Shown here: in pieces, positions 11,741-25,625 of the stretch
How positions within the stretch are numbered: the stretch's first letter is position 1
Layout of the letters: every line of letters begins with the position of its first letter
Origin: Cyanoderma ruficeps
Lineage: Eukaryota; Chordata; Aves; Passeriformes; Timaliidae
Direction of reading: 5' to 3'
Assembly: GCA_008694505.1 (NCBI GenBank)
Contig: VZDJ01000346.1
Span: 12,449,402-12,513,401, forward strand
DNA length: 64,000 nucleotides
The notes under the pieces: model-generated
Seen by the model: only the letters and a program-made list of their open reading frames with translations
Database searches by the model: none
Told to the model about the DNA's origin: nothing
Program-made: the position numbers and the translations under genes

Positions 11741-14700
11741 AAAGTATGACCCTACAACCCCAGTGCCATGAACACACTGACAGGGTCCACTGTGCAAAGA
11801 CAGGATGTCTAGGACAAAGGAGGAACTACACAGGGCTACTTAGGGATAATTTTTTTCATTCTACACTCCCAAGAAAACTCTAAATGTGAAAGTGCCTGGG
11901 ACAGGAGAAATCAATGCACATCTAATGCTCAGTGTCTTTTCAAACAAAGCAATTGTATGGAAAACCCTCACATTTTTCACTCCAGTGGAAGAAAATCTGC
12001 ATCTCCCCATCTTCTGCAATTATTTTTCTGCGTGTATGAAATTCCAAAAGAATTTGCTATTTGAATTAAAAAGGACCAAAAATATTTTACTCAGGAGCTT
12101 GTGACACCATTTTATTGTATTTTGTTGCATTCTTTCCATGACATGCCTAATACAATATTTGTAACCTCTACTGAAAGGCTTGTATGAGGGCATTAACTGC
12201 ACTTACAGCCAAACTTGATAACCAATATGCAAACAGACAGCTACAGTTCTTATTGTCTCTTTTTTTTTTGAAGTGAGCATTTTATGTCCAAAATAGCATC
12301 CCAGGATTAGAACAATCTAACTGTCTGTAACATTATTATGTTCCAGGTAAATACGAACATACAGTAAAAACCTCCCGGTTGAGTGGAAGTCCACAAGAAG
12401 TTTGATACAACATTCATATGTGTCTAACTACTGCACATTTGGTAGTAACACTTGTCATAGCTAATACTGATACAGTTGTGCTTACAGATGCTTTATTTCC
12501 CTGTCTTATTTGAAAAGCATATAACCCATAAAACTAAAACTGGTATTTGTGGGATTTTTCTAAAGTATATGTCAAAAAGAGGTTTGTGGAGGTCTGGGAT
12601 CTGTTTTGCTGTTTCATTTTTTGTGTAGGTCATAAGCAAGTTTTAGGCCTAAAAGTGAAATAATTTTTCTTAAGTGTCAGCTTAAACAACAGGTATTTTA
12701 GTGTAGGCTCTCTCTGTCAGGTATCCAAACATCACCTTGAATACTGGCCCAATAATGCAAGATCACCAAATTACATATCCTGAGTGATTTTAATGTCCTA
12801 CACAGAAAATTGTCTCCATCTCTGCCCCACAAAAAAACATCCCAAAGCAAATAACAGCTGCAGAATAAATTTGTTAAGCTTCTACAAATAATCGACTATA
12901 GTGGAACATTGGTGTTTTCTATACTTTTGAATAGTTGACCTCACATGACTTTTGATTCTTCCTTATTCAGGTATTTGTTTTCTTATCTGACTGCATGAGG
13001 ACTAACTGAAACCAAACATTGTGCATTACATTGGGAAAAAAACAAAATGAAACAAAACAAAACAAAACGAAACAAAAAAAAACCCCACCAAAAAACCCTA
13101 CACATATAGTCTTAGATACCAAGAACTTTACAAGTAATTTCTCTCCTGAGACTCAAAACTTCTATCATCATCGTGCCTCATCTTAAAAAAATTAAACTTC
13201 TTTTTCTGAGACCAGATACATGGGGGCTGAGACAGAAGTACTGAATAGCAGAAAGAATTTTTGGATTACTAGTCTGGCAAATATACTTCAGAGCTGACAC
13301 TCCACTGCGAGGGTCAGTGCAAGGCAGTTTTGCAAATGAGTGTGCTTTGCAAATGAGAAAAAAAAATCCAGTTTGTAGCTATTGAGGAACATGAGAAGAT
13401 ACTTAAAACATAGCAAAAAGTAAACATTTACTGGATTATTTAAAAGTATATTACTAGAACCAACAGAACATACCTTAAAACATGTATAAAGTATTATACA
13501 TATGAATGCATAGATGTACAGTAAATATGTTCATTTATATGTAGACATGGCAGTATGTACACACAGAGTCTGTTGTGCTTTGGTGAGTCTCAGCAGTGAA
13601 TCCTGCAGCACGTTGTCTTAAAGCAGTTTTATTATACAACTGTGTCAATGTAGCAGGTGTGAGAACAATGTACATCAACACTAAGCAGGTAAATCATATC
13701 CATTTACTCTTGAAATGTACAAACATAGGAAACAAAGGCCATAAATGCAATTGTACCTACACCTCCAAGACTTCCTTTTTTTCTTATTTATTTAAATATG
13801 CACAAGTCCACCTACTGGTGCTGCGTAGATTTCTTTCCTTGTCAACATGCTGACCAGGCACTCAGAACAATATCTCTGATGCACTTCAGGACCACTTCCA
13901 CAGATCCAACTCAGTGCACTCCTGACCTTGAAGTCTTCAGGTCAAAAATGAGAGGAAAAAATAAAATAAAAAATATATAAATAAAACAAACAAGCTTGTG
14001 GGCTTTATTTTCACAAGTTATTTGCCACCAATACTGTCAAAGCAGCTGAACTGTNGCTTCAATCATCAGTGAAAACAGAAGTTTTCAGTGTGTTACAAAG
14101 GGAAGCAGGATCCCCGACTGTCATCACTTCTCCACAGGCACAATTTTTCTGGTATGAGTAACCATGTTGATGCAGGTTTCATTTTTGGCAGGGTAAGTTA
14201 CACAAGCAACGTTACGCAAGTGCCCAAGGCCCTGAGCCAAATGAGTATGCAGACTCCTCACTCACTGGTAGCTGGATATATGCCTTAGACCCTTGTGTAA
14301 ATTTGCTTGAGTGAGTAATCCTAGTTAAGTCATGTCCAATACATCTGTGATTTCAATGAAATTAGGCATTACAGCCCAAGAACTTGGTTGGATGCCATCC
14401 TACATGCTTTGGCAGAGACAGTACCACCTCTGTAGTTATTGCTTATTAGTACATTGTGCCAAACTCTCACAGTATACAACTGTGCAGAGAACAAAATTTA
14501 ATTACATGCTTCCACTATTGGAAGTTCATTGAAAAATAAACAAAATTGGGAAATTGGGATCAATTCAGAAAAAAAGGTTTAAAAGCTTTTTGAATGAGAA
14601 AGTTTTTCCTGTTTAGCTCTAATAATAAATCAGTGCCCTTTGGTTACCTCAGCAAAGATAGCATGGACAGAAAAAATGTCAGATACAAAGGCCCTCATTG

Positions 14701-17194
14701 AGTAGTGCATTACCTTTTAAGTATATGCTTAAATCCTATCAAGTCTAGTAGGATTTAAGGAGACGACCAAATGTTGTCGGATGTGAGAATGGTCTGGATT
14801 TTCTTGGCAGTATCATATACTAAAATATGTGATTAATGGTAAAAGAATAAGGTTATTAAACTCTAGAAGTGCCAACTTTGTAAACTTTCAGGAGCACTTA
14901 ATGAACTTAAGAAGACAGTAAAAAGAAATTCAATTAGCAGATTACACAAAAATGTGAAAATGCATTTTTCATCTACATTGTCAGTACATTATTAATTGGG
15001 AAAAATGTTTGCTAGTCTGGTCTTGTCTGACTTCCATATTGTTTCTTAATCAAAAAGGCCCAAACCAGTGCAAAGAGTTTTTCCCTATTTGATAATAAGA
15101 CTGAATAACTCTGATTATAAAATTATCAAAATTTATGATTCATTAAAAATATATACATACTTCAGGCTACACATTTGTAATACACTTTCTAGGCTACTGG
15201 TCTCTAGGAATGATTGGAGTACTTGTATCTAAAACAGGAGAGGACATTAAGGTAATGAGCACGTGAGTTTAGTTCATATTAAAAATCATAAGGGTCCTTG
15301 GAGTTTACTTCTGCTTCTCATTAAAGTCTGGCATTAAAGTTACTATGGCATTTTGCCATTTTTAAATCTAGTTAATCCTACACAATAAATCCTCAGTCCA
15401 ACCAAGCATTAATCAAAGCAGCTTTTAAGTTAAAACTCTTTAGTAACAGTGTATCTAATGACAAGGCACGCCTAATGAGGTCAGAGGGAAGGAACTCTTG
15501 ACACAAAGTGGCATTACAATACAAATACAAAGTGGGTTGAATTATAGAAATTTCCTATTTTTTAATGGAATTGTACTAGTTGGTGTATTTTAAGGCATCA
15601 GAACTTGCATGAATGTATTGTCCAACACTGTATTCTAACTTGCACTTTCAATAGTCTAAATTTTTTTACCCCAATCTCTGAAATGCTTGTTAAGGAGTAC
15701 TAGATGAGGGGAAATAATATGAGAAAAGTGACCAATTTTGTTGGGCAATTGATTCTTACAAGATCAGCAGAATCAACAGAAGCTTTACTGGAAATTTGCT
15801 ACCAGGTTTGCTCAATGATCTTACCTTCTGGGGTTTTTCATTAAATAGACCAATCAGTAAAACAAATATAAACTTCAGTCAATGTCTCATCTAGTTTCTC
15901 TACAACCTCCTGCAGAGAACTAGATTAACTGCTTACTATAAGTTTAAGGTAGTGAAAGATCCTATTATTTTTCCTCTAAAAAACCATGAGTTGCACTGAT
16001 AAAATGGCACACAACACAGTTGGTATCTGTCTAAGCCTTAGAAAGTAACTCCTGTGGCACAAACATCAAATCAAATTGCCAGCACACTCCCCATATGATA
16101 TCCTGAAAAGAGAAATGAATGGGACAAGAGTTCAATGATTTGATGTCCTTGTCCAATAAGCACATTACAATGCTTCTGCTGCTCTGCAGCAATTGTCTCT
16201 GTATCTGCTTTTTTTTATTCCAAGGGACACCAAAGGCAAACTACCTTTTACGTGTGCTGTGGACTAGCTGTCCATGCAGAGGCAGCATCCCTGAGCCACC
16301 GAAAAATGGCAGTTTGTTCTTCTGTTAGGAGCTCTTTGGCTGCTCACTATATCTCAAATTGCCCTGTTGTACAGATTACATTTCATTATTTTCAGAACAA
16401 TATTAAAGCACTCAGGGAAAATCCAGATGATTTGGTGAGGCTAAGAGTCCCAAATTCCACGTCATTTTAACCAGAAAACTGAATGTGAAAGATATTTCTT
16501 GGGTGACCATCAGTTTCCATATTGTTAGTAGAATGCAACAGAGATTAGATTAGCAAGAAAAAACTGATTATAAAGACTAGAGTTCAAATAAAGTATGCTG
16601 TTGGAGTCCCCATGCATGAGAAATTTCATTAAATGCAGATTTCAATTACAGTGTTTATTTTATCAACAGAAGCACAGTGACCAGAAGTATCTTCTGAATA
16701 GCTTGCTACAGACATCTTTCGAAGAACATGATGTTTATGATATGCAAAGTAGGTCCTCTGAGAGGATCTGTGAGCCAAGCTATCCCATTTCCCCGACTGG
16801 ATGACAGTGGGACGAGGACAGCCAATGGAGGAGACTGTCCCCTGGGGCCAGGAGGGCAGCAGCTACCCTATCTTTGTGTCATGGGTCAGGTGTGGACAAC
16901 CCCATGTGCAGGTTGTGTGTACAACCTTCCCCACACCTTGCCATGATCACTTCCTGCTCCTCAGAGCAAGAGCCCTGACCCCAAACTCATCTTTCCATAG
17001 GAAGCAGCAGGGCTCTGCTTGGCTCTGTTGTGCAGTTGAAAAGGAGTGGATTTTTTTAGTAGCACTGTATTACAGTCCAGAACCTGCTGTGGCACAAAAA
17101 AAGGTAATTCCTGAGTGAAACAAATGAGGAGGGTGAGTGAAAGGACTCTGTCTCTTTAGAAGGGTTTTATCATCATCAAAAATGCGCTATAACA
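11741..17194. other. Intronic stretch without recognisable gene
   Basis: AT-rich sequence with an A-rich CAAAA simple repeat at 13038-13102 and one undetermined base at 14055. A GC-richer patch at 16740-17040 gives plus-strand ORFs of 69-105 codons in overlapping frames; I see no family resemblance and do not call them. Confidence 0.6.
13038..13102. repeat. CAAAA-type simple repeat
   Basis: Repeated ACAAA/GAAAC units followed by A-rich sequence with C clusters, seen directly. Similar tracts occur at 33694 and 52620. Confidence 0.9.
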
Positions 17195-17537
17195 TTAGTG
17201 TACAGAACAGAAAGTGGCAATACAAGAGAACTGGGGAGGGATTTCTTACAAGGAAGGACATGTTGTGATAGGGCAGGAAGAAATAGCTTTAAACTGAAGG
17301 AGGGTGGGTTAAGATTAGATATCAGGAAGAAATTCTTTACTGTGAGGGTGGTGAGGCACTGGAACAGGTTGTCCAGAGAAGTTGTGCCTGCCCCACCCCT
17401 GGAAGTGTTCAAGGTCAAAGATAGATGAGGTTTTGAGCAACCCAGTCTAGTGGAAGGCGTCTCTGCCCATGGCAGGGGTGTGGTAGTAGATGATCTATAA
17501 GGTCCATTGCAACCTAAAGCATTCTATGGTTATATGA
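17195..17537 (+). mobile_element. CR1 LINE 3' fragment with ORF2 C-terminus
   Basis: The plus-strand translation contains LRLDIRKKFFTVRVVRHWNR followed by LSREV, the conserved C-terminal end of CR1 ORF2. It continues into the 3' UTR words GCCCATGGCAGGGGTG and GGTCCATTGCAACC and ends in a decayed ATTCTATGGTTATATGAA tail. The element is 5'-truncated. The ORF remnant carries the reading but is not an independent gene. Confidence 0.95.
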
Positions 17538-19640
17538 ATATCCGAGATATTAAGTCAGATACAACTACTTTATAACCCGCCCCCGCCCCGATCAGAAACA
17601 GTATCTGAGCAAGCAAACATTCCATTCCAACTGCCTAGGATCCACAGTTAGCACTGACCTGTTGTTAAGTGACATTACATCCTTCCTGTGGAAGGATGCT
17701 CATCTGCTTATCATCTGGCAGATAGCAACACACCTTGTTTCTGTTTTCTGGGTTATATATCTCCAGATCAGGCCTCCTCTTCAATCTTTATTTTATGACT
17801 CCTGTCTTTATGTTTTTTAAGACTTTGATGCTAGCAGCAAGGGGAGCAAATACAAATAATTCATGCTAAGGATAGCTGAGCAGTGTTCAGGTTACTGTAT
17901 TCTTATATTTACATCAACTGTGTTTTCCCTTGCATACTAACCAGCTGGCTTTTCCTTGGAAAGCATTTTTTGTTTCTGTCTAAAAACAGGCTCCTCAATT
18001 CCTTTTATCAAAGTTAGCTCTGAACATGATTTACACAATTTGTTTAATTCTCTGTAAAGTCACATATATACACTGACATATATAGGGCCTAAGAAAGATG
18101 TGAAATGTAGCTAAATTCAGTGTTGAACTACTACCAAAAAAAGCTTTGAAAGCCCAATCTATCATTCTATATCACACATTTCTGCACAGGTTATTTTTGA
18201 AGAAGCAATATTGGTAGAGCCATTAATTTAAACTCTTTATTCCAATTTTTAAAAATTCTGTTTTGCAATTTGCTTTATAAATTACCAATGTCTTTATTTT
18301 CTAAGTAACTTATCCCAGTGGGTGGTGTCTTTACAGTGTTATTCATTAAACTTTTGTTCTGGTAGGTAGCTGGGCAACTAATATGCTAGGTAATGAAATA
18401 TTATCTTTAGCTAACCATGGACCACATCTCTTAATGGCAACATATAGGTAATAGTCCAATAACATATAGATTATAATGCAATTATAACATTAATTCCCGA
18501 TAAAACATTATTTATGCTAACACACCCAGCAATTGTCTGTATACCAAAGAGTAACAGATACAAAAAAACCCCCAAGAACAACCTTAAGTTGGATCTTGCT
18601 GGGTTATTTTTCTTCATCTTATCTTGCTTTTGTACCATTTTATCTGTGTTCCTCCTACAACTCATGCACTTCTGCTCAGTTTCCTGGTCTGTCTCATACC
18701 CCAAGCTGAAAGATGCTTAGAAATACTGCATATTCCTTCTGGATGGACCCACCCGGTCAATTAGGGATATACATTACCTGGTTCAGAAGGAGGCTTTATC
18801 ACCTTCTGACAGCTGCAAAGGCAGCTTTCTCCAGACAGAATTTGGGCAGCAGATTCCTAATACCCAGGATAGTCCTGGCCCTCCAGAGTTAAAAGGCAGA
18901 AAATGGGACAGGGACTCCCAGCCACATTTCTGGAGATTCTTGACTCAGGCAGACAGCACCAGTTCAGTGTCTGAACTGTTCTTCATCTGGTGTATAAACC
19001 CTGCTGCATGTACTGCTGTCCTCACAAATCCTGAGCACTGGGAGTTTCAGCAGAGAAAGTACAGTATACAGCCACATGAGGGCAGCACATTTAAAACATT
19101 TAATAAAATGGAAAAAACCCCCCAAAACTACAATTTGCAGTTTTATTTCACAGCATAATTTCAGAAGTCTTACATACAAATCGTCCTATTAGAGCTATCA
19201 GAATGTTTTATACTCCCTTCCTTATTTAAAACATTTTTTCTCTTCCATTGATGATTACTGAGTGATGGGATTTTTATGTGTGTGCCTGATCCCCTTAAAT
19301 GGATTTTCATACACAGAACTTCCACTGCTAGCAGCAAAGGCACAGGAGAGTCCTAAGATAACAGCAGACCCTGCTAAATACACCTTTTAGTCTCTTCTTC
19401 CCTTTCATTTGTCCTTTTAGGAGCTAAATGCTGCACATTTGTACATCATGCTCCTAACAGCCGCAGTTCTACCACAGACCTCCCGTGTGGCAGCATTTCA
19501 TCCATGTGGGAAGCTAGAAAAGTTATTATCAAGTCATATCACTGAAGGATGGCAACATCAGGGAACTAATGACAGAAGTGGAAAGATGATAGATAATGAT
19601 TAACCAGTCAATGAGTTCAACTCAAGAGAAAGATGGCAGG
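17538..19640. other. Intronic stretch without recognisable gene
   Basis: AT-rich apart from a C-rich CCCGCCCCCGCCCCG patch at about 17578-17592. No gene or repeat family recognised. Confidence 0.6.
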
Positions 19641-19742
19641 TCACAGAATAGAATCATTAGGGTTGGAAAGGTCATGTAAGATCATCAAGTCCAACAACCA
19701 ATAAAGCACCACCACCATGTTTGCTACAAAACCATGTCCCAG
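19641..19742 (-). mobile_element. CR1 LINE 3'-end fragment (short)
   Basis: The plus strand starts TCACAGAATAGAATCATTAG and continues with GGTTGGAAAGG and ATCATCAAGTCCAACAACC, the reversed CR1 3' UTR. It stops where a second CR1 tail begins, so two minus-strand CR1 copies lie end to end. Confidence 0.92.
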
Positions 19743-20155
19743 TCACAGAATCACAGAACCATTTAGGTTAGAAAAGGCATCTAAGATTGAGTCCAGTCAA
19801 TCACCAGCTTGTCACCTAGACCATGGCTCTAAGTGCTATGTCCACTCTTTTCTTGAACACTTACAAGTGTTCAAGAGTGGTGCGAGGTGGTGAGTCCACC
19901 ATCTCCCGGGTTTAACAACCCTTTCTGTGAATGAATTCTTTCTGATGTCCACCCTGAACCTCCCCTGGCACAGCTTGAGGCAATGTCTTCTAATCCAGTC
20001 ACTTGCTGCCTGGGAGAAGAGCCTGGCCCCTACCTGGCTACAGCCTCCTTTCAGGGAGTTGCAGAGAGAGATAAGGTCTCCCCTGATTCTCCCCTTCCTC
20101 AGGGAAACAGCCCTTGCTGCCTCAGCCATTCCTCAGGTCAGCTTCTGGAGGAGTC
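19743..20155 (-). mobile_element. CR1 LINE 3' fragment with ORF2 C-terminus
   Basis: The minus-strand translation contains GRIRGDLISLCNSLKGGCSQ, VGARLFSQAASDWIRRHCLK and FRVDIRKNSFTERVVKPGRW, the C-terminal region of CR1 ORF2, followed by the 3' UTR and a TCACAGAATCACAGAACC tail. It is 5'-truncated and contains the inverted duplication listed at 19851-19876. Confidence 0.96.
19851..19876. repeat. Perfect 12-bp inverted repeat inside CR1
   Basis: TCTTGAACACTT and AAGTGTTCAAGA are exact reverse complements separated by AC. CR1 elements normally have only the first arm at this point, followed by the CCAGGG-type sequence. Confidence 0.9.
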
Positions 20156-23100
20156 CCCTCTGGCGGGACACTGGTTATGCACAGACCCACAAATGCCTCA
20201 TCACTTACTTTGCAGTTGCACCACACATTAAGCTACACATAAACACAGACTGCAAAAATCCAAAAGCCAAGCAAACATTCAGTCCAGAAATTATTCCCCA
20301 GAAATAAATTATTTCTCACAGCTTTCAGTTAAAAATTCTGGATACTGAAACTGCCAGAGAAATGCACAAATTGTTAAGAAATCTTATAAACACACACTCA
20401 ATGGAAAAAAAAATTCCTCACTACTAGAGAGTCATCCTCTTCCTAAAGTGTGATTTACAAACCAACACTGACAAGTGGCCCACAGAGAAGGGGACATACA
20501 GAGTTTTCATAACTCTGCAAGCCAGAACCCATGGGCATCTCTACCAATGCCCCTCACTACTGAATTCATGACAGACAACTAGTTTGCAGTTGTGGATTTT
20601 CTTAATGCCATAATATTTAGGCTGAAATTGGCTGTGCTCGGTATGTGCTTTAGGAGGAATATGATTTGGAGGAAATCAACCAAAGTAAAATTACTTTTTT
20701 GGATGAGGAGTGAAAGACATTTGGTCTTGGATGGTGGCACTGGGAAAGAAATAAGGTTGAGGAGATTCAGCAGATAGGGTCAAATGTCAGAAACCACTTC
20801 CTCATTTTCCTGGGTGAACTTCTGATGTCATTTGATAAAGTTTTTTGAACACATATTTGCCTCTGAAGACCCCAGAAGAGATGGAATGATCACACAGAGT
20901 ACATTGGCTGCCCACAATACCATTTCAAATCCCCAAAGACCAGAACGTGTAAAGGTTGGTTAATAAACATTTGCAAAGCCCATTTGAAACATGGTAACAA
21001 TGAACATCACAAAAAGTAAGGAATTCTTTAACCATTCTTTCTTCATTTGCAAGGGTTAAATAATCTTCAGCAAATGAGGTCTTAGAACAATTACCGAATA
21101 AGAATACAAAAACCCATACCATAATTATGGCCATCATCACTACAGAAAAATATAAGAAGCAAACGAAGGCACTTCTTCAGCTTTGAAATGCCTGAGTTTG
21201 TAAGCTTACTGGTCTTCTTTTATTCTTTTTGGTGTAATACTGGTGGCTAATGGTATAAATAATATTCCCAGCCTAATGAAATTAATAATAGACTAAGAAG
21301 TGGAATTCATTTATGCAAACACAATCTGATGTTTTGCATGTATTCTTGTCTATTCGATGTCAGCTTTCCTGATGAAATCAGAAAAACTTCTGTCTTGAGT
21401 AAACCTTGCAATTTCTACACAAACCATTACAAAAGCAGTCATTGCAAAGCTGATCTGAGTGATATCTTACTCAGCTCCTGACATCCAGGATCCTGATAGT
21501 TTATTTTCAACTTAATAATGTCACAACTTTAGGTAAATTATCCCGACAACCACTTAGTTTTGCATATACTTGATGTTTGCACACACTAGACATCAGCTAC
21601 TGAGATGAAAGATAATTTAAAAGATTCAAAGACTAGTTCTTAAATTAAAAGAAATATCAAAATATCTCAAATTCCTGCATCTAAATCCTGCTAGGTTTTA
21701 TGGAAATTAAAGGTATTACTTCTTAGGACAAGAATGAGCAAAGTGAGGAATTCTTTTTCTTCCAAACTACCCATCTATTTTTCGTCTGGCCCAACTAAGC
21801 AATACTATAATCTGATGTTCTTTCCTTCTGGACAATATAGTGTCATCAGACATTCTCATCTGTTTAACAAATACTGATTCCTGCACAAAGAATGGAATTT
21901 ACATGTCACAGCCTATTGAAAGTTCAGTAGATTTTCCCCTCAAGTTTAGGGCAAATCAACTGGGAAAAGAATCACCTTACACAGCTGAAATGCAATGCAT
22001 TTCCCACAGTGCAGTTTTCCAGCATATACAGTAGATGGCAGTGAGATATGAACTGAAAACTGGCTTGCACTTCCAACATTTCCAGGAATATTATTTTTCA
22101 TTTGTATTCATATTCATGAAAGAAATGAAAGTGAAAGACTAAAAATTCACAAACATACTCAGAGAAGAAAGCAAGAGTAAGCACTCTCGGGGCAGAGGAA
22201 AACTAGTAAACTCAAGGCGAAAAGAAACTCGATAAAACTCTCATAGGAGACCCCATGTTTAAGTGAATATACAGATGCTCAAATTTTGGGTCCCACTGGC
22301 CTCTCAGTCACAGTTGCATGGAAGCAGGTGAGTCTCCACTGCAGCCAAAATTTTTGTCTAATGTAAATTTAGCTCAGAATAAAACAATATGAATACAAGT
22401 TGCATGCAGGGTACTCACTATTCATATCTTAATCAACACCATGCCAGATCAGATACTTTGCAAGCAGAGCCAAGCAAAATATTTACAATGAAAGGTTTGG
22501 GTTTATTTTCCTTCTTTTTACAGAGAAATATAAAGCAAGTTTCAAAATAATAAAAAATATTTATACACTGTCAAGAGTATGCATACACATGTAAATATAT
22601 TCTAACCCTACAGGCAACAGTTGTAGCTAAAAACTAATTGGTTTGAACTTCTCTAGGTTTGACTGGATACAAATCTGACTTTAAAGTCCCTCTTCTCTGT
22701 ATTTCAAAATGGATTCTTTATTTTTCTTCCTGTTTCCAAGTGAATTTAATTCATTTTATTTTGATCTCATCATATTGGGAATAAAAAATGAATTCTATTG
22801 AAACATTTATTTGTGGCACCCCCGAAGTTTAATTTCATACTGGAAATTGCATTTTATTCAATTAACGGTTTCTTACAGAGAGGAAGATTACACTGAGAAG
22901 CTAATTTTTTTTAGAGACATAAATTCTTCTGTGGAATACTATTTAGTCATGAAGAGTTAGTCCTTTTTAAATTCCCTTCAAGGACTCAGGTCAAGAACTG
23001 GGGAATAAATTTGTTCTGGGATCTTCTCCTTTTTCTTCTTCAGTTTTCTTCCTTTTTATAACTGAAACAGCTCAAAACTTATTTATATTATCCCTCATGC

Positions 23101-25625
23101 CTTTTTTTAAGTATTGCGCAGTAAATCCTATAGATGTTCAGAAAGAAAAGAGGCTAAATTAAACACCTGACAACAAATTAAAGAACAGTCCAGCAGGAGG
23201 GCTCCTTCTGAATAATAACTGAAAGTGAATATGAATGTATTATTTCTAATATGATGTGAAATTATTGCCTCATTCTTCTCATGTAGTGAAGAGTGTATCA
23301 GGTGAACTGCTGCACCTGCACTGCTCACTGACACTCTCTGGGTTTATATTGTCAGGGTGCTCGGGATATTCACAGTGCCTGCCTGAGTGTGGCCAGGCAG
23401 TCTCTGTCCATCCCTAACTCCACTGCTGAATACAGTGCAAACCTTTCCCTTCTCCACAGACATTTGATGAGACTAATGATCCAGATTTAGCTTTGAGGAC
23501 TTCCCTTTATCTGTACATCCCACGCACTATGGCCACAGACTTCTCCACAGTAATGCTAGGCCTGCATTACTAAATTCAACAGTGTTGGAGAACATCTCCT
23601 GACCCTACCTCAGTTGTCTGTTGTGCTTCGATCTGGGGCAGCCCTGCCCTTCCCAGAGAGGGAGCACAGGCCAGGGCTGCTCCTGCAGGCATCTCCCTGG
23701 TTTGGGAGCTCTGAGCTGAACAATATGGATGTGGACCAACCTGTGCCCCTCAATGCAGTGCCAGGTAACACCCCAGCAACTTTAGTGAACTACTACAGAG
23801 ACAGTGCCCATCTCCCAGCTGTGGCCAGTCAGGAGTTACAGGATGTTCTGAGTTACATGGCTTCATGCAGTACATTTCTTGGTGGCTTAATGAGAAGCAC
23901 TTTCCCAAGACTATGAGGCCCTAATAATTCATACCTGCATACCTTTTCAATGTCTGTGGATTAAATAATAAATACATAGGCAAATTAGATAATATATCTC
24001 TTTTAGAATGCCTACACTTTACATTAATATAATTGAAAACATATTTTATTGCTTAAAACTTAAGATGATGCAGTGATTACAAATGAGAACTGGGGTCAAG
24101 AGGACCTTTAATGAGATCTCTTACATAAACACGAGAAATGAAACATTAGTTTCATATTCTGTTGAGGCTACTAACTTGTTGAAGAAATTTTTCCAATCCA
24201 AAGACAAGAGGAGATGGAGGGTTCAATACTTTGGCAATTGTTCCAGCAGTTAATTGTTCCACCAGCAGAATTTCTGTCCAATTCCTAACTTGAATTTTAC
24301 TATGCAGGCATTATTTCTCATTATCCCTTCCTGTCCTAGATCAGACTGTAGATAAATATTTGTTCATCATCTGAGAAGATAAGCATATGGCAGATTTTGT
24401 ACACCTTTCTTTAAAGTTTATTTTTCAGTCCTTGTATAATTCTTTTTCACTTGTACCTGCAGTTTCCAACAGAAATATCTGTTTAGTTTTCCATTATCTT
24501 CTATAAAATACAGGTCTCTGTCTGGATGTCAGAATTTGAAATTGATTTATTTTGCTTGTTTCTTATTATCAAATTTATACAGAAAGGAACTGCATTTGAA
24601 ATTTTTCTCTATGTATTGTAGTGGATTTCCTTTGAGAAACACTGGTCTTTGAATGCCATTCCTCATCATGCAGGGATGTTTTTCTCGTTCTATAACTCCT
24701 TGATTCTCCAGAATAACTTTACATTTAACTACATGAAAAGTAATTACGCTTGCTTTACAAAGTAACCTACGTGTCTCTTTGGATCTACTCTATAGTATAT
24801 TATAAGGTCTACTCTATAGCATAGTTTACCATTATCCTCAGATTATTTCTTTTTCTAAAAGATGTTTATATAATTGATTAAAACAATAAGTAATGCTTAC
24901 AGATACATCTAGAGGCCATCACCACTTTTTCCTAGACATCCAACCAGCAAATGCTTGAATTTTATTTTGTGGTAAAGCTAGAGAAAATTCAATACGTCTA
25001 TAAATGTCCTGACTCTGAAAACATTTAAGTATTCTAGGTAGACCTGGACATGACTCCTGTGATGCTTCTTTGGCTTCATTTCTATGGTTGAAAATATTAA
25101 TCCATAAGGAAAAAAAAACTTTGCAGAAGTTTTCCATATACGAATGTAGAGGCTCAGTCTCATAAAAAGAAATTCTACCTTTAAAGTAATTATGTTTGGT
25201 TAAACTCTTCTGGTGGCATGACAAAACCAAAGGAAACCAAAACAACCTGGGCTGGAGTTAACCATATGTCTGTAACACCTTTAACATCAGAAGCTACAAT
25301 AAGCAAAATGCAATCCCTCAGGGCAGTGCCACAGAGCCCAAGTCTGATATTTATCTTCACTATTGAAATGTATGTCTAGGAAAAGCCATTAGAAACGTAA
25401 CTTGAGTGTGTTTTCAGAATGAAGCCAGGATTTTTGCAATTACAGGGAATGCCCCTTTTCTGAATGCAGCTGCAGGAGACAATTTTGTCTGAGTTCTTCC
25501 TCAGTGCCCACCAACCCATCAACTACTTGCATCTTTGCAGGCAGAAGAGGCCATACAAAAATTGTCAGGAAGCAAAGTGCAGGAAGGCTTAGCTCCACCT
25601 GTGCTGCTGGAGGCTGGATGGAGGG
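20156..25625. other. Intronic stretch without recognisable gene
   Basis: No supported gene. A less AT-rich patch at about 23340-23900 contains a 100-codon plus-strand ORF (23614-23916) with no family resemblance. A 12-bp direct duplication TCTACTCTATAG occurs at 24784 and 24808. The minus-strand ORF at 24919-25245 has no recognisable domain. Confidence 0.6.

Noticed and set aside
17198..17428. Plus-strand ORF with LRLDIRKKFFTVRVVRHWNR
   Set aside because: It is the decayed C-terminal end of CR1 ORF2 within a 5'-truncated element, not a host gene; annotated as part of the mobile element.
23000..23075. Minus-strand lysine/glutamate-rich stretch (KRKKTEEEKGED) considered as the RSPO2 C-terminal exon
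   Set aside because: The order and acidic content differ from the RSPO2 tail, and no suitable acceptor in phase 1 is seen.
24919..25245. 108-codon minus-strand ORF
   Set aside because: No family resemblance, no matching splice context and a second overlapping ORF in another frame of the same strand.
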